A model generated the notes under the pieces. It did no database searches. It saw only the letters and a list, made by a program, of their open reading frames with translations, and was not told where the DNA came from. Below, in pieces: positions 16,018 through 25,221 of a stretch of DNA of 64,000 bases. The stretch is from contig NZ_NFKF01000001.1 of the NCBI RefSeq assembly GCF_002160255.1, positions 372,001 through 436,000 on the forward strand, read 5' to 3'. The position numbers were made by a program, and so were the translations under genes. The DNA is from Olsenella sp. An188. GTDB lineage: Bacteria; Actinomycetota; Coriobacteriia; Coriobacteriales; Atopobiaceae. Position 1 is the stretch's first letter; the number at the start of each line of letters is the position of its first letter.

Positions 16018-16859
16018 GAGCGCCCCCTCGCGGCGAGGATCGCCGCGGCGAGCTCGTCGGCCGTGAGCGGGGCGCCCTCGACGGCGACGCCCGCGCGGCG
16101 CAGCGCGGAGGCGGCCCTCGACGCGCACGCGGGCTCGAGGCCGTGGGAGCGCATGAGGGGTGCGTCCCCAAGCAGCTCGCGGGCGGGGTCGTCGAGCGTC
16201 ACGCGCCCCGACTCGAGCACGACCACGCGGTCCGCGACGGCGGCGAGCACGTTGGCGTCGTGGCTCGCCATGACCACCGTGGCGCCCGAGCGCGCCGCGG
16301 CGCGAACGGCGTCGACGCAGGCGGAGCGCGAGCGGGGGTCGAGCCCGGCCGTGGGCTCGTCGAGCAGCAGCAGGGAGGGCTCGAGCGCGAGCACCGAGGC
16401 GATGGCCACGCGTCGCTGCTGCCCTCCCGACAGCGCGAGCGGGGAGCGCGCGGCGAGCTCGTCGAGCTCGAGCCCCATGAGCGCAAGCGCCTCGCCCGCA
16501 CGCTCGCGCGCCTCGGCCGCGCCGAGCCCGCGCGAGCGCAGCCCGAAAACGAGCTCGCGCTCCACCGTGGGCTCGAAGAACTGCCGCTCGGGTATCTGGA
16601 AGACGAGGCCGACCGCCCCGGCGAGCGCGCGCGACCCCTCCGCACCGCACGCGTCGCGGCCGTCGACGAGCACGCTCCCCTCGTCCGGGCGCAGCATCCC
16701 GGCCATGACCTCGAGCAGCGTGGTCTTGCCCGACCCCGTCTGCCCCATGAGGCCGACCACCCCGCCCGAGACCTCGAGCGAGACGTCCTCGAGCGCCCGG
16801 GTCCCCTCCCCGGGCGCGCCGTCGAAGGAGAGGCCAACGTGGGAGAGCGTCAGTCGCAC
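16014..16859 (-). CDS. ecfA2: ECF transporter ATPase EcfA2
   Basis: 281 residues from GTG 16859. Walker A GQTGSGKTT, Q-loop FQIPERQFFEPTV (the EcfA2-type Q-loop), signature LSGGQQRR, Walker B LLLLDEPTAGLDP, switch ASHD. It overlaps ecfA1 by ten bases and ecfT by four. With EcfA1 it forms the asymmetric ATPase of the transporter. Confidence 0.94.
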   Translation of the reverse strand: MRLTLSHVGLSFDGAPGEGTRALEDVSLEVSGGVVGLMGQTGSGKTTLLEVMAGMLRPDEGSVLVDGRDACGAEGSRALAGAVGLVFQIPERQFFEPTVERELVFGLRSRGLGAAEARERAGEALALMGLELDELAARSPLALSGGQQRRVAIASVLALEPSLLLLDEPTAGLDPRSRSACVDAVRAAARSGATVVMASHDANVLAAVADRVVVLESGRVTLDDPARELLGDAPLMRSHGLEPACASRAASALRRAGVAVEGAPLTADELAAAILAARGRS

Positions 16860-17674
16860 AGCGCGCTCACCAGCCCCTCGACCGTGACGGGCGCCGGGCC
16901 CGAGACCGCCCCCGCCCGCTCGAGCGCGCGCCAGGTCCGCGTCGCGAGCGGGGGCTCGAGCCCCGCCCGCCCGAGCAGGGCCTCGTCCGCGAGCACGTCA
17001 CCGGGCGCGCCGACGGCGACTACCTCGCCCCCCGACATGACCACGACGCGGTCGGCGCGCCCTGCGATCTCCATGTCGTGCGTGATCCAGACGACGGTCG
17101 TCCCGTGCTCGCGGCGGGCGTCCTCCACCGCGCGCGCGAGCTCGTCGCGGCCGCGCGGGTCGATCATCGAGGTGGCCTCGTCGAGCACGACGAGGCGCGG
17201 GCCGCACGCGAGCACGCCCGCGAGCGCGACGCGCTGCTGCTGGCCCCCGGAGAGGCCGTGGACGTCGCGCCGCTCGAACCCGGCGAGCCCCACCGCCTCG
17301 AGCGCGCGCCCGGCCGCCCCCGCCGCGTCCTCCTCGGACGCGCCGAAGTTGCGGGGTCCGAAGGCGACGTCCTCGGCCACCACGGAGGAGACGAACTGGT
17401 TCTCGGGGTTCTGGAAGACCATCCCGCACGCCCTTCTCAGCTCCCAGACGCACGCCGGGTCCGAGGCGTCGAGCCCCGCCACCGTGAGCGAGCCCGCCTG
17501 CAGGGCGATGAGCGCGTTCAGGTGGCGCGCGAGCGTGGTCTTTCCGGAGCCGTTCTCGCCGACCACGGCGACGAGCTCCCCGCCCGCCACGTCCAGGGAG
17601 ACGTCGCGCAGCGTCGGGCGCCCGGTCACGTAGGCGTGGCTCACGCCGCGCGCCTCCACGATCTTCTCGCCCAA
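16850..17674 (-). CDS. ecfA1: ECF transporter ATPase EcfA1
   Basis: 274 residues. The start is probably TTG 17674, four bases after GGAGGGAGG. Walker A GENGSGKTT, Q-loop FQNPENQFVSSVV (EcfA1 type), signature LSGGQQQRVA, Walker B LVVLDEATSMIDP, switch ITHD. First gene of the operon; a -10 like TACAAT lies at 17717-17722 on the minus strand. Confidence 0.94.
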   Translation of the reverse strand: MGEKIVEARGVSHAYVTGRPTLRDVSLDVAGGELVAVVGENGSGKTTLARHLNALIALQAGSLTVAGLDASDPACVWELRRACGMVFQNPENQFVSSVVAEDVAFGPRNFGASEEDAAGAAGRALEAVGLAGFERRDVHGLSGGQQQRVALAGVLACGPRLVVLDEATSMIDPRGRDELARAVEDARREHGTTVVWITHDMEIAGRADRVVVMSGGEVVAVGAPGDVLADEALLGRAGLEPPLATRTWRALERAGAVSGPAPVTVEGLVSALCD

Positions 17675-17854
17675 GCGACCTCCCTCCGGGCAGCCTTTGT
17701 TGACACGGCGTCGACTATTGTAGCCCCACGGCCCGCCCGGCGAGAAGAACCTCGCCCCCGTTATCCTCCCAAAACGTCAACGCCCCCGCCAAAAGGGCCG
17801 ACGACCTGCGCTATCCTTGTGTGACCACCCATCACATCCCAGGGAGGAGTACGC

Positions 17855-18652
17855 GTGCTGCGCTTTGAGAGGTACGTCTGCCCCGACACCCCGCAGGAGG
17901 CCTACGACCTGCTGCGCTCAGACAAGGCGGCCGTCGTCATCGGGGGCATGATGTGGCTGCGGCTCGCCGACCGGACCGTGCCGCTCGGCATCGACCTCTC
18001 CCGCTGCGGGCTGGACCGGATTGAGGAGACCGAGGAGGGGTTCCGCATCGGGGCCATGGTCACGCTCGGCCAGCTCGAGCGCCACGAGGGCCTCGCGGAC
18101 GCCACGGGCGGCATCCTCTCCGAGGCGGTCCGCGACATCGTGGGCACCCAGTTCAGGAACCTCGCCACGGTGGGCGGCTCGCTCTGGTCGCGCATGGGCT
18201 TCTCGGACGTGACCTGCGCGCTGCTGGCGCTGGACACCGAGGTCGAGCTCGTCGGCGCCGGGCGCGTCCCGATCATCCCGTTCGTCGAGCGCGGGGCCGG
18301 CCGCGACGTCCTCACCCACGTGATCGTCCGCAGGCACGCCTACCGCGCCGCCTACTCGTGCGTGCGCGCCGCCGCCACGGACTTCTCGTCGATAAGCGCC
18401 GCGGCGGCCTGCTGGAGGGGCTCCTGGCACGTCGCGGTCGGGTCGCGGCCCCAGAAGGCCACGCTCGTCACCGGCGGCGAGCGCATCCCGCTGCGCGAGC
18501 GCTTCTCCACGACCGAGCTCGACGCCGCGCTCGACGCCGTATCGAACCTCGCCTTTGGCTCCGACCTGCGCGGGAGCGCCGAGTGGCGCCGCGAGGTCGC
18601 GCCCGTGCTCGTCCGCCGCGCCATCGAGGCCGCGTCCGCCAAGGAGGCCTAA
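17855..18652 (+). CDS. Molybdenum hydroxylase FAD-binding subunit
   Basis: 265 residues from GTG 17855, preceded by GGGAGGAG. Matches the FAD-binding middle subunit of the xanthine dehydrogenase/CO dehydrogenase family: AVVIGGMMWLRL near the N-terminus and the second flavin loop GTQFRNLATVGGSLWSRM, with a C-terminal CoxM-like domain. It passes electrons from the Fe-S clusters of the partner to an acceptor via FAD. It ends three bases before the next gene, which carries the Fe-S and molybdopterin domains. No cofactor synthesis gene is adjacent. Confidence 0.88.
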   Translation: MLRFERYVCPDTPQEAYDLLRSDKAAVVIGGMMWLRLADRTVPLGIDLSRCGLDRIEETEEGFRIGAMVTLGQLERHEGLADATGGILSEAVRDIVGTQFRNLATVGGSLWSRMGFSDVTCALLALDTEVELVGAGRVPIIPFVERGAGRDVLTHVIVRRHAYRAAYSCVRAAATDFSSISAAAACWRGSWHVAVGSRPQKATLVTGGERIPLRERFSTTELDAALDAVSNLAFGSDLRGSAEWRREVAPVLVRRAIEAASAKEA

Positions 18653-18655
18653 AGC

Positions 18656-21436
18656 ATGCTCGTCAACCTCACCCTGAACGGCGCCCGCGTCTCCGAGGAC
18701 GTGCGCCCCGACGCGACCCTGTTCGACTTCTGCCGCGCCCACGGCGCCAAGTCCGTGAAGTGCGCCTGCGAGACCTCCAACTGCGGCCTGTGCACCGTGC
18801 TGCTCGACGGCGAGCCCGTGCTCTCGTGCTCGGTCACGATGGCGCGCGCCGACGGCCGCGAGGTCACCACCCTCGAGGGCATGCGCGACGGCCGCCGCGA
18901 GCTGCTGGCCCAGTGCCTCGCCGAGGAGGGCGCCGAGCAGTGCGGCTTCTGCGCCCCCGGCCTCGAGATGGCCGTCCTCGCCCTCGACGCCGCCCACCCG
19001 GACGCCGACGACGAGACCGTCCGCCGCTACCTCTCCGGCAACCTCTGCCGCTGCTCCGGCTACGCGGGGCAGATGCGCGCCGTCCGCCGCTTCCTCGCCC
19101 GCCACGCAAACGGCGGCGAACTCCCGCCGCGCGAGGTGCCCGCGGACCCCACCAGCGAGTCCGGCGAGGCCCACGCCCAGATCGCGCGGCCCGTGGTCAA
19201 GAAGGACGCCGAGGCGCTTCTCGCCGGAAGGCCCGTCTTCACCGCCGACCTCGCGCCCGAGGGAGCCCTCGTGGTGAAGCTCGTGCGCTCGCGCCACGCA
19301 AACGCCCTGGTCACGGACATCGACAAGAGCCGAGCGCTCGCGCTGGAGGGCGTGGTGGCCGTCTGGGGCCCCGACGACGTGCCCCACCACCGCTTCACCC
19401 TGGCCGGGCAGTCCTTCCCCGAGCCGAGCCCCTACGACACCGTGCTGCTCGACCGCCACGTGCGCTACGTGGGCGACGAGGTGGCCATGGTCGTGGCGGT
19501 CGACGAGGAGACCGCGGCGGCGGCGGCCAAGCTCGTGAGGGTCACCTACGAGCAGCTCCCGGCCGTGCTCGACGTCGAGGAGGCGCTCGACAACGCAACC
19601 GTGATCCACGACGAGGACGACTGGGCCGCCGGGGGCGACAGGTCCGGCGACGTGCGGCGCAACCTCGTGGCCTCCGGCGAGCGCGTCCACGGCGACCTCG
19701 ACGCCGCCTTCGCGAGCTCCGACGTGGTGATCGAGCGCACCTACCGCACGCAGGCCACCCAGCAGTCCATGATGGAGACCTTCCGCTCCTTCGCCTACAC
19801 CGACGCCTTCGGGAGGCTCACCGTGGTGAGCTCCACGCAGGTGCCCTTCCACATCCGCCGCCAGGTTGCCACGGCGCTCGGCATCCCCAAGAGCCAGGTG
19901 CGCGTCATCAAGCCGCGCGTGGGCGGCGGCTTCGGCGCCAAGCAGAGCGGCTGCAACGAGGCCTTCGCCGCGCTCGCAGCGCTGCGCACCGGGCGCCCCT
20001 GCGTCTGCACCTACACGCGCGAGGAGACCATGTGCTGCTCCAACACGCGCCACGAGATGGTGCTCACCGTGCGCGTGGGGGCCACGGAGGACGGCGAGAT
20101 CCGCGCCATCGACCTGCACGCCCTCTCCAACGCCGGCGCCTACGGCTACCACGGGACCACCACGGTGACCCTCGTGGGCGGCAAGGCGCTGCCGATCTAC
20201 AACCACGCCGCGGCGAGCCGCTTCTCCTACGAGGTGGTCTACACCAACACCACCCCGGGCGGGGCGTACCGCGGCTACGGCGCCACGCAGGGCTGCTTCG
20301 CCGTGGAGAGCGCCGTCAACGAGCTCGCCGACGAGCTGGGCATGGACCCGTGCGAGCTGCGCCTCAAGAACCTCGTGGGTCCCGGCGAGACCCTCTGGCA
20401 GCTGGGCGACGAGCCCCTGCACTCCTGCCGCGCCGACGACTGCCTGCGCCGCGCCATGGAGATGGTGGGCTGGCAGGACCGCCCGCTCTCCGAGGACCTC
20501 GGGGACCGCGTGCGCGGCCTCGGCGTGGCCCTCACGATGCAGGGCTCCGGCATCGCCAACGTGGACATCGCCAACGTGGACATCCGCCTCGAGGACGACG
20601 GCTTCTACGTGCTCTCCATCGGCGCCACCGACGTGGGCACCGGCGCGGACACGATCCTCGCCCAGATGGCGGCGGAGGTGCTCGGCTGCGACGTCGACCG
20701 CGTCGTCACCAAGGGCGTCGACACCGACACCTCCCCCTTCGACACCGGCGCCTACGCCTCCTCGGGCACCTACACCACCGGCGGGGCCGTCGTGCGCGCG
20801 GCGGAGGACCTCGTGCGCCAGATCCGCGAGCAGGCGGCGCGCATCTGGGGCGCGGACGAGGGCGACGTGGAGTTCGACGGCGAGTCCGTGCGCTGCGGGG
20901 AGCGGCGGATGACGGTCGCCGAGCTCGCCAACAAGATGATCGGCTTCGGCCTCATGCCCGGCATGCTCGAGGGCCACGGGGCCAACTCCCAGCCGAGCTC
21001 GCCGCCGCCCTTCATGGCCGGCGTCGCCGAGGTCGAGGTCGACAAGGCCACCGGCCAGGTGCGCGTCACGGACTACGCGGCCGTGGTGGACTGCGGCACC
21101 GTGGTCAACCCCTCGCTCGCGCGCGTGCAGGCCGAGGGCGGCATCGCCCAGGGCATCGGCATGGCCCTCACCGAGGACGTCTCGCGCGACGAGAGGGGCC
21201 GCCTGCGCACCGGGAGCCTCATGACCTACAAGGTGCCCACGCGCATGGACGTGCCCGAGCCGCGCGTCGAGTTCATGCCGAGCTTCGAGCCCACGGGCCC
21301 CTTCGGCGCCAAGTCCATCGGCGAGGTCGTCATCAACACGCCCTCTCCGGCCGTCATGAGCGCCGTGGCCCACGCCACGGGCCGCTACGTGCGCGACCTC
21401 CCCATCACCCCGACCAAGGTCCTTCTCGGCGAGTAG
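18656..21436 (+). CDS. Molybdenum hydroxylase, fused [2Fe-2S] and molybdopterin subunit
   Basis: 926 residues. Residues 1-155 form the Fe-S part: plant-type cluster ligands Cys38, 43, 46, 58 and the second cluster Cys96, 99, 131, 133. The rest is the molybdopterin domain, with GGGFGAKQ, the active-site loop AYRGYGATQ, and the catalytic Glu in FGAKSIGEVV. Fusion of small and large subunits with FAD on a separate chain is also found in selenium-dependent purine hydroxylases, but no selenium-cofactor genes are nearby. Probable substrates are purines or other N-heterocycles. A tandem 15-bp duplication at 20552-20581 repeats IANVD. A carbon monoxide role is unlikely because CoxL's active-site Cys motif is absent. 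Confidence 0.9.
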   Translation: MLVNLTLNGARVSEDVRPDATLFDFCRAHGAKSVKCACETSNCGLCTVLLDGEPVLSCSVTMARADGREVTTLEGMRDGRRELLAQCLAEEGAEQCGFCAPGLEMAVLALDAAHPDADDETVRRYLSGNLCRCSGYAGQMRAVRRFLARHANGGELPPREVPADPTSESGEAHAQIARPVVKKDAEALLAGRPVFTADLAPEGALVVKLVRSRHANALVTDIDKSRALALEGVVAVWGPDDVPHHRFTLAGQSFPEPSPYDTVLLDRHVRYVGDEVAMVVAVDEETAAAAAKLVRVTYEQLPAVLDVEEALDNATVIHDEDDWAAGGDRSGDVRRNLVASGERVHGDLDAAFASSDVVIERTYRTQATQQSMMETFRSFAYTDAFGRLTVVSSTQVPFHIRRQVATALGIPKSQVRVIKPRVGGGFGAKQSGCNEAFAALAALRTGRPCVCTYTREETMCCSNTRHEMVLTVRVGATEDGEIRAIDLHALSNAGAYGYHGTTTVTLVGGKALPIYNHAAASRFSYEVVYTNTTPGGAYRGYGATQGCFAVESAVNELADELGMDPCELRLKNLVGPGETLWQLGDEPLHSCRADDCLRRAMEMVGWQDRPLSEDLGDRVRGLGVALTMQGSGIANVDIANVDIRLEDDGFYVLSIGATDVGTGADTILAQMAAEVLGCDVDRVVTKGVDTDTSPFDTGAYASSGTYTTGGAVVRAAEDLVRQIREQAARIWGADEGDVEFDGESVRCGERRMTVAELANKMIGFGLMPGMLEGHGANSQPSSPPPFMAGVAEVEVDKATGQVRVTDYAAVVDCGTVVNPSLARVQAEGGIAQGIGMALTEDVSRDERGRLRTGSLMTYKVPTRMDVPEPRVEFMPSFEPTGPFGAKSIGEVVINTPSPAVMSAVAHATGRYVRDLPITPTKVLLGE

Positions 21437-21445
21437 CGCCCCGTT

Positions 21446-21482
21446 CCGCGCGCCGCGGCTCGGAGCGGGCCGCGGCGCGCGG
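21446..21482 (+). terminator. 14-bp perfect GC hairpin after the hydroxylase operon
   Basis: Arms 21446-21459 and 21469-21482 pair perfectly with a 9-nt loop, ten bases after the stop codon. TACAAT follows at once (21483-21488) and fits a -10 element for the next operon, so terminator and promoter abut. Confidence 0.55.
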
Positions 21483-21518
21483 TACAATCGTGCGGTCTCG
21501 ATTCCCTCCGGAGGCCGC

Positions 21519-23249
21519 ATGTTCAAGCTCAGGCGCTACCTCAGGGGCCACTACGCCCAGTGCGTGCTCGCGCCCCTCTTCAAGATGCTCGAGGCGCTGC
21601 TCCAGCTCCTCGTCCCGCTCGTGATGGCCCAGGTCATCGACGTGGGCATCGCCCGGCGCGACGCCGCCTTCGTGCTCGCCCACGGGGCGCTGCTCGTGGG
21701 CATGGGCGTCTTCGCCTGGGCCATCTCGGTCACGGCCCAGTACTTCTGCTCCAAGCTCGCCGCTGCCTTCGGCACGGCGCTGCGCGACGACCTCTTCCGC
21801 CACGTGCTCTCGCTCTCGCGCGCCGACGTCGAGCGACTCGGCCGCGCGACCCTCGTCACCCGCATCACCAACGACTCCCAGCAGGTGCAGGACGGCCTCA
21901 ACATGTTCTTCCGCCTCATCCTGCGCTCCCCCTTCGTGACCTTCGGCACCGTGGTCGCGGCCTTCCTCGTCGACGGGGTCGAGGGCGCGGCGCTGCTCGT
22001 CGCGGTCATCGCGTCGTTTGCCGTGGTCATGGGCTTCATGCGGGTGACCACGAGGCGCTACCGCGAGATCCAGCGCGGCCTCGACGAGGTGCTGCTGCGC
22101 ACCACGGAGAACCTCGAGGGCGTCCGCGTCCTGCGCGCCTTCCGCCGCGAGGCGAGCGAGCGGGAGGCCTTCGCCGGGGCGGCCCGCACCGTCCGCGACC
22201 GCCAGGTCTCGACCGGCGACCTCTCCGGCCTCGTGAACCCCCTCACCTACGCGGCCATCAACTGCGGCCTCATCGCGCTGCTGTGGCTCGGCGGGGCCCA
22301 GGTAAACGTCGGCCACCTCACGCAGGGCCAGCTCGTCGCGCTCGTGAGCTACGTGAGCCAGGCCCTCGTCGAGCTGCTCAAGCTCACCAACCTCATCGTC
22401 CTGCTCTCCAAGGCCTCCGCCTGCGCGCGCCGCGTGAACGAGGTCTTCGAGACCGTGCCGTCCATGTCCGACGGCACGCGCGAGGCCTCGCTCGCCCCGG
22501 GCGAGCCCGCCGTCGCCTTCGATGACGTGAGCTTCACCTACCCCGGCGGGGCGGGCCGCGCGCTGTCCCACGTAAGCTTCTCGCTCCCGCGCGGCGCGAC
22601 GCTCGGCGTCATCGGCGGAACGGGCTCGGGCAAGTCAACGCTCGCGAGCCTCGTCATGCGCTTCTACGACGTAACCGAGGGCGCGGTCAGGGTCGGCGGC
22701 GCCGACGTCCGCGAGCTCACGCGCGCCAGCCTGCGCAGGGTCGTCGCAATCGTGGAGCAGGGCGCCACGCTCTTCTCGGGGACCATAGCCTCCAACCTGC
22801 GCTGGGGAGGCCCGGGCGCGGGCGAGAAGGACCTCTGGTCGGCGCTTGGGACCGCGCAGGCCGCGGGCGTCGTCTCCGGCAAGGACGGCGAGCTCGAGGC
22901 CGAGGTCGAGCAGTTCGGGCGCAACTTCTCCGGCGGCCAGCGGCAGCGCCTCGCCGTGGCCCGGGCCCTCGCCCGGCGCTCCGGGGTGCTCGTGCTCGAC
23001 GACGCCTCCTCGGCGCTCGACTTCGCGACAGACGCCGCGCTGCGGCGCGCCATCGCCCGCGACCGGGCGGACGCCGCCGTCATCACCATCTCGCAGCGCG
23101 TGGCGGCGGTGCGCCAGGCCGACCAGATCCTCGTGCTCGACGGCGGCCGCCAGGTGGGCCTCGGGACCCACGAGGAGCTTCTCGCCAGCTGCCCGGTCTA
23201 CCGGGAGATCTGCGACTCGCAGCTCAGCGCCGAGGAGGTGGTCCGATGA
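21519..23249 (+). CDS. Heterodimeric ABC exporter, subunit with degenerate ATP site (pair 3)
   Basis: 576 residues. Six-helix membrane domain, then Walker A GGTGSGKST (canonical here), signature NFSGGQ, Walker B LVLDDASSALD with Asp for catalytic Glu, and switch motif ITISQR with Gln for His. It therefore fills the same role as the first genes of pairs 1 and 2 but is clearly more distant from them. It overlaps its partner by ATGA. No regulator gene is attached and the CAAGGTACCTTG palindrome is absent upstream. Confidence 0.9.
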   Translation: MFKLRRYLRGHYAQCVLAPLFKMLEALLQLLVPLVMAQVIDVGIARRDAAFVLAHGALLVGMGVFAWAISVTAQYFCSKLAAAFGTALRDDLFRHVLSLSRADVERLGRATLVTRITNDSQQVQDGLNMFFRLILRSPFVTFGTVVAAFLVDGVEGAALLVAVIASFAVVMGFMRVTTRRYREIQRGLDEVLLRTTENLEGVRVLRAFRREASEREAFAGAARTVRDRQVSTGDLSGLVNPLTYAAINCGLIALLWLGGAQVNVGHLTQGQLVALVSYVSQALVELLKLTNLIVLLSKASACARRVNEVFETVPSMSDGTREASLAPGEPAVAFDDVSFTYPGGAGRALSHVSFSLPRGATLGVIGGTGSGKSTLASLVMRFYDVTEGAVRVGGADVRELTRASLRRVVAIVEQGATLFSGTIASNLRWGGPGAGEKDLWSALGTAQAAGVVSGKDGELEAEVEQFGRNFSGGQRQRLAVARALARRSGVLVLDDASSALDFATDAALRRAIARDRADAAVITISQRVAAVRQADQILVLDGGRQVGLGTHEELLASCPVYREICDSQLSAEEVVR

Positions 23250-25009
23250 GCGGACGGGGGCGCGCCCGCGGGCGCTCGGACGGAACCGTCAGGCGCATGG
23301 TCGGCCTCTTCGCCGGGAGCCGGGCGCGCCTGTGCGCCGCGGGGGCGCTCACCGCGTGCGTGGTCGTGGGGACCCTCTCGCTGCCGGTGCTCTCCGGCCG
23401 CGCCGTCGACTGCGTGGTCGGCGCGGGGCAGGTCGACTTCGCGGGCCTCGCGCGCGAGCTCGCCGGCATCGCCGCCGCGCTCGGCGTCACGGCCGCGAGC
23501 CAGTGGGCGCTCACGGCCGTGACCAACCGGCTCGCCTTCGACGCGGGCCTCGAGCTTCGCCGCAGGGCCTTCGACCACCTGCAGGAGCTCCCGCTCTCCT
23601 ACCTCGACTCCCACGGCCACGGCGACCTCGCGAGCCGCATCGTCACCGACGCCGACCAGCTCGTGAACGGCCTCCTCATGGCCTTCCAGCAGCTCCCGAC
23701 CGGCGTCCTCACCATCGTGGTGACGCTCGCGTTCATGTTTGCGCTCAACCCCGCCATCGCCGCGGTCGTCGCGCTGCTCACCCCCGTCTCGGTCTTCTCG
23801 GCTCGCTTCATCGCCACGCGCAGCGCGCGGCACTTCTCGGGCCAGACCCACCTGCGCGGCGAGCTCACCTCCTACGTCGAGGAGATGGTCGGGGGCATCT
23901 CCTCGGTCGAGGCCTTCTCCATGGAGGACGAGGTCGCGCGGCGCTTTGCCCGGACCGACGCCGAGCTGGGCCAGGAGAGCTTCAAGGCGGTGTTCTTCTC
24001 GTCGCTCGTGAACCCGACGACCCGCTTTGCCAACGCGCTTGTGTACGCGGCGATCGGCATCTTCGGCGCCTTCGTGGCCATGGGCGGAGGCATCACGGTC
24101 GGCGGGCTCTCCGCCTTCCTGGGCTACGCCGACCAGTACGCCAAGCCGTTCAACGACATCTCGGGCGTGGCAACCGAGCTCCAGAACTCCGTGGCCTGCG
24201 CCCGGAGGCTCTTCGAGCTCCTCGACGTGGAGGCCGAGGAGCCGGACTCCGCACGCGCGGCCGTGCTCGAGGCCCCGCGCGGTGAGGTGGCGCTCGAGCA
24301 CGTGCGCTTTGGCTACGACGAGAAGAGCCCCGTGCTCAGGGACGTGGACCTCGCCGTGCGACCGGGGACGCGCGTGGCGCTCGTGGGCGAGACGGGCTGC
24401 GGGAAGACGACCCTCATCAACCTGCTCATGCGCTTCTACGACGTGGACGGGGGCTCCGTGTCCGTGGACGGGCGCGACGTGCGCGACTGGACGCGCGCGA
24501 GCCTGCGCGCGGGCTGGGGCATGGTGCTGCAGGACACCTGGGTGCGCCGCGCGACCGTCCGGGAGAACGTCGCCATGGGCGCGCCGGGCGCCACCCTCGA
24601 GGAGGTGCGCGCGGCGTGCCGCGAGGCCTACGCGGACGACTTCGTGATGCGGCTCCCGGAGGGCTACGACACGGTGCTCGACGGCACGGCGTCGCTCTCG
24701 GCGGGGCAGCGCCAGCTCCTGTGCATCGCGCGGGTGATCCTCGCGCGGCCGTCGATGCTCATCCTCGACGAGGCGACCTCCAACATCGACACGCGCACGG
24801 AGCTGCTGGTCCAGCGCGCGCTCGCCCACCTCATGGAGGGGCGCACGAGCTTCGTGGTGGCGCACCGGCTCTCCACCGTGCGCGACGCCGACCTCATCTG
24901 CGTGGTCGCCGACGGGCGGATCGCGGAGCGCGGGACGCACGAGGAGCTGCTCGCCGCCGGCGGTCGCTACCGCCAGATATACGAGGCGCAGTTCGCCCCG
25001 ACGCTGTAG
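23246..25009 (+). CDS. Heterodimeric ABC exporter, catalytic subunit (pair 3)
   Basis: 587 residues. Membrane domain with coupling region FDHLQELPLSYLDSHGHGDL, then Walker A GETGCGKTT, signature LSAGQ, Walker B MLILDEATSNID with the catalytic Glu, switch VVAHRLST. It lacks the WAWKHPH insert of pairs 1 and 2. Together with the upstream gene it should form a second subtype of exporter in this window. Substrate unknown. Confidence 0.9.
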   Translation: MSGRGRARGRSDGTVRRMVGLFAGSRARLCAAGALTACVVVGTLSLPVLSGRAVDCVVGAGQVDFAGLARELAGIAAALGVTAASQWALTAVTNRLAFDAGLELRRRAFDHLQELPLSYLDSHGHGDLASRIVTDADQLVNGLLMAFQQLPTGVLTIVVTLAFMFALNPAIAAVVALLTPVSVFSARFIATRSARHFSGQTHLRGELTSYVEEMVGGISSVEAFSMEDEVARRFARTDAELGQESFKAVFFSSLVNPTTRFANALVYAAIGIFGAFVAMGGGITVGGLSAFLGYADQYAKPFNDISGVATELQNSVACARRLFELLDVEAEEPDSARAAVLEAPRGEVALEHVRFGYDEKSPVLRDVDLAVRPGTRVALVGETGCGKTTLINLLMRFYDVDGGSVSVDGRDVRDWTRASLRAGWGMVLQDTWVRRATVRENVAMGAPGATLEEVRAACREAYADDFVMRLPEGYDTVLDGTASLSAGQRQLLCIARVILARPSMLILDEATSNIDTRTELLVQRALAHLMEGRTSFVVAHRLSTVRDADLICVVADGRIAERGTHEELLAAGGRYRQIYEAQFAPTL

Positions 25010-25023
25010 GCGCGCCGCAGGCG

Positions 25024-25221
25024 CTACAGGCCGCGCTCGCGCAGGCGGGCGTCGATCTCGCGCAGCGTCACGCGCGCGGCGAAGAGCTGGCGGTAGGTGG
25101 CCGTCCTCACCTTGCCCTGGGCGGCGAGCTCGTCCATGCGGGACTTGGTACTCTCGAGCTCGGCGCGCACGCCCACGGCGAAGTCCTCGAACGCCGCGAG
25201 GCGCTCCTCGGCCTCGCCCAT
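25024..25221 (-). CDS. Small helical protein of unknown function
   Basis: 65 residues, start ATG 25221 overlapping the stop of the MIF-like gene by one base (TGATG), which supports a real, coupled gene. The product (MGEAEERLAAFEDFAVGVRA at the start) is charged and predicted all-helical, probably a short coiled coil. No family recognised. It may be a partner of the MIF-like protein. Confidence 0.6.
   Translation of the reverse strand: MGEAEERLAAFEDFAVGVRAELESTKSRMDELAAQGKVRTATYRQLFAARVTLREIDARLRERGL

Noticed and set aside
17675-17854. Riboswitch upstream of the ECF operon
   Set aside because: Gap is short and shows no recognisable aptamer; only a -10-like TACAAT and GC-rich repeats.
18656-21436. 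Carbon monoxide dehydrogenase large subunit
   Set aside because: Active-site loop is AYRGYGATQ rather than the Cys-containing CoxL motif.
17918-21526. Very long minus-strand open frame (over 1,200 codons) opposite the hydroxylase genes
   Set aside because: Low-complexity His/Gly/Asp/Ala-rich product, antisense to two well-supported genes; a shadow of GC-rich third positions.
18358-21624. Plus-strand frame of about 1,090 codons overlapping the hydroxylase
   Set aside because: Arg/Pro-rich out-of-frame reading of the real 926-residue gene.
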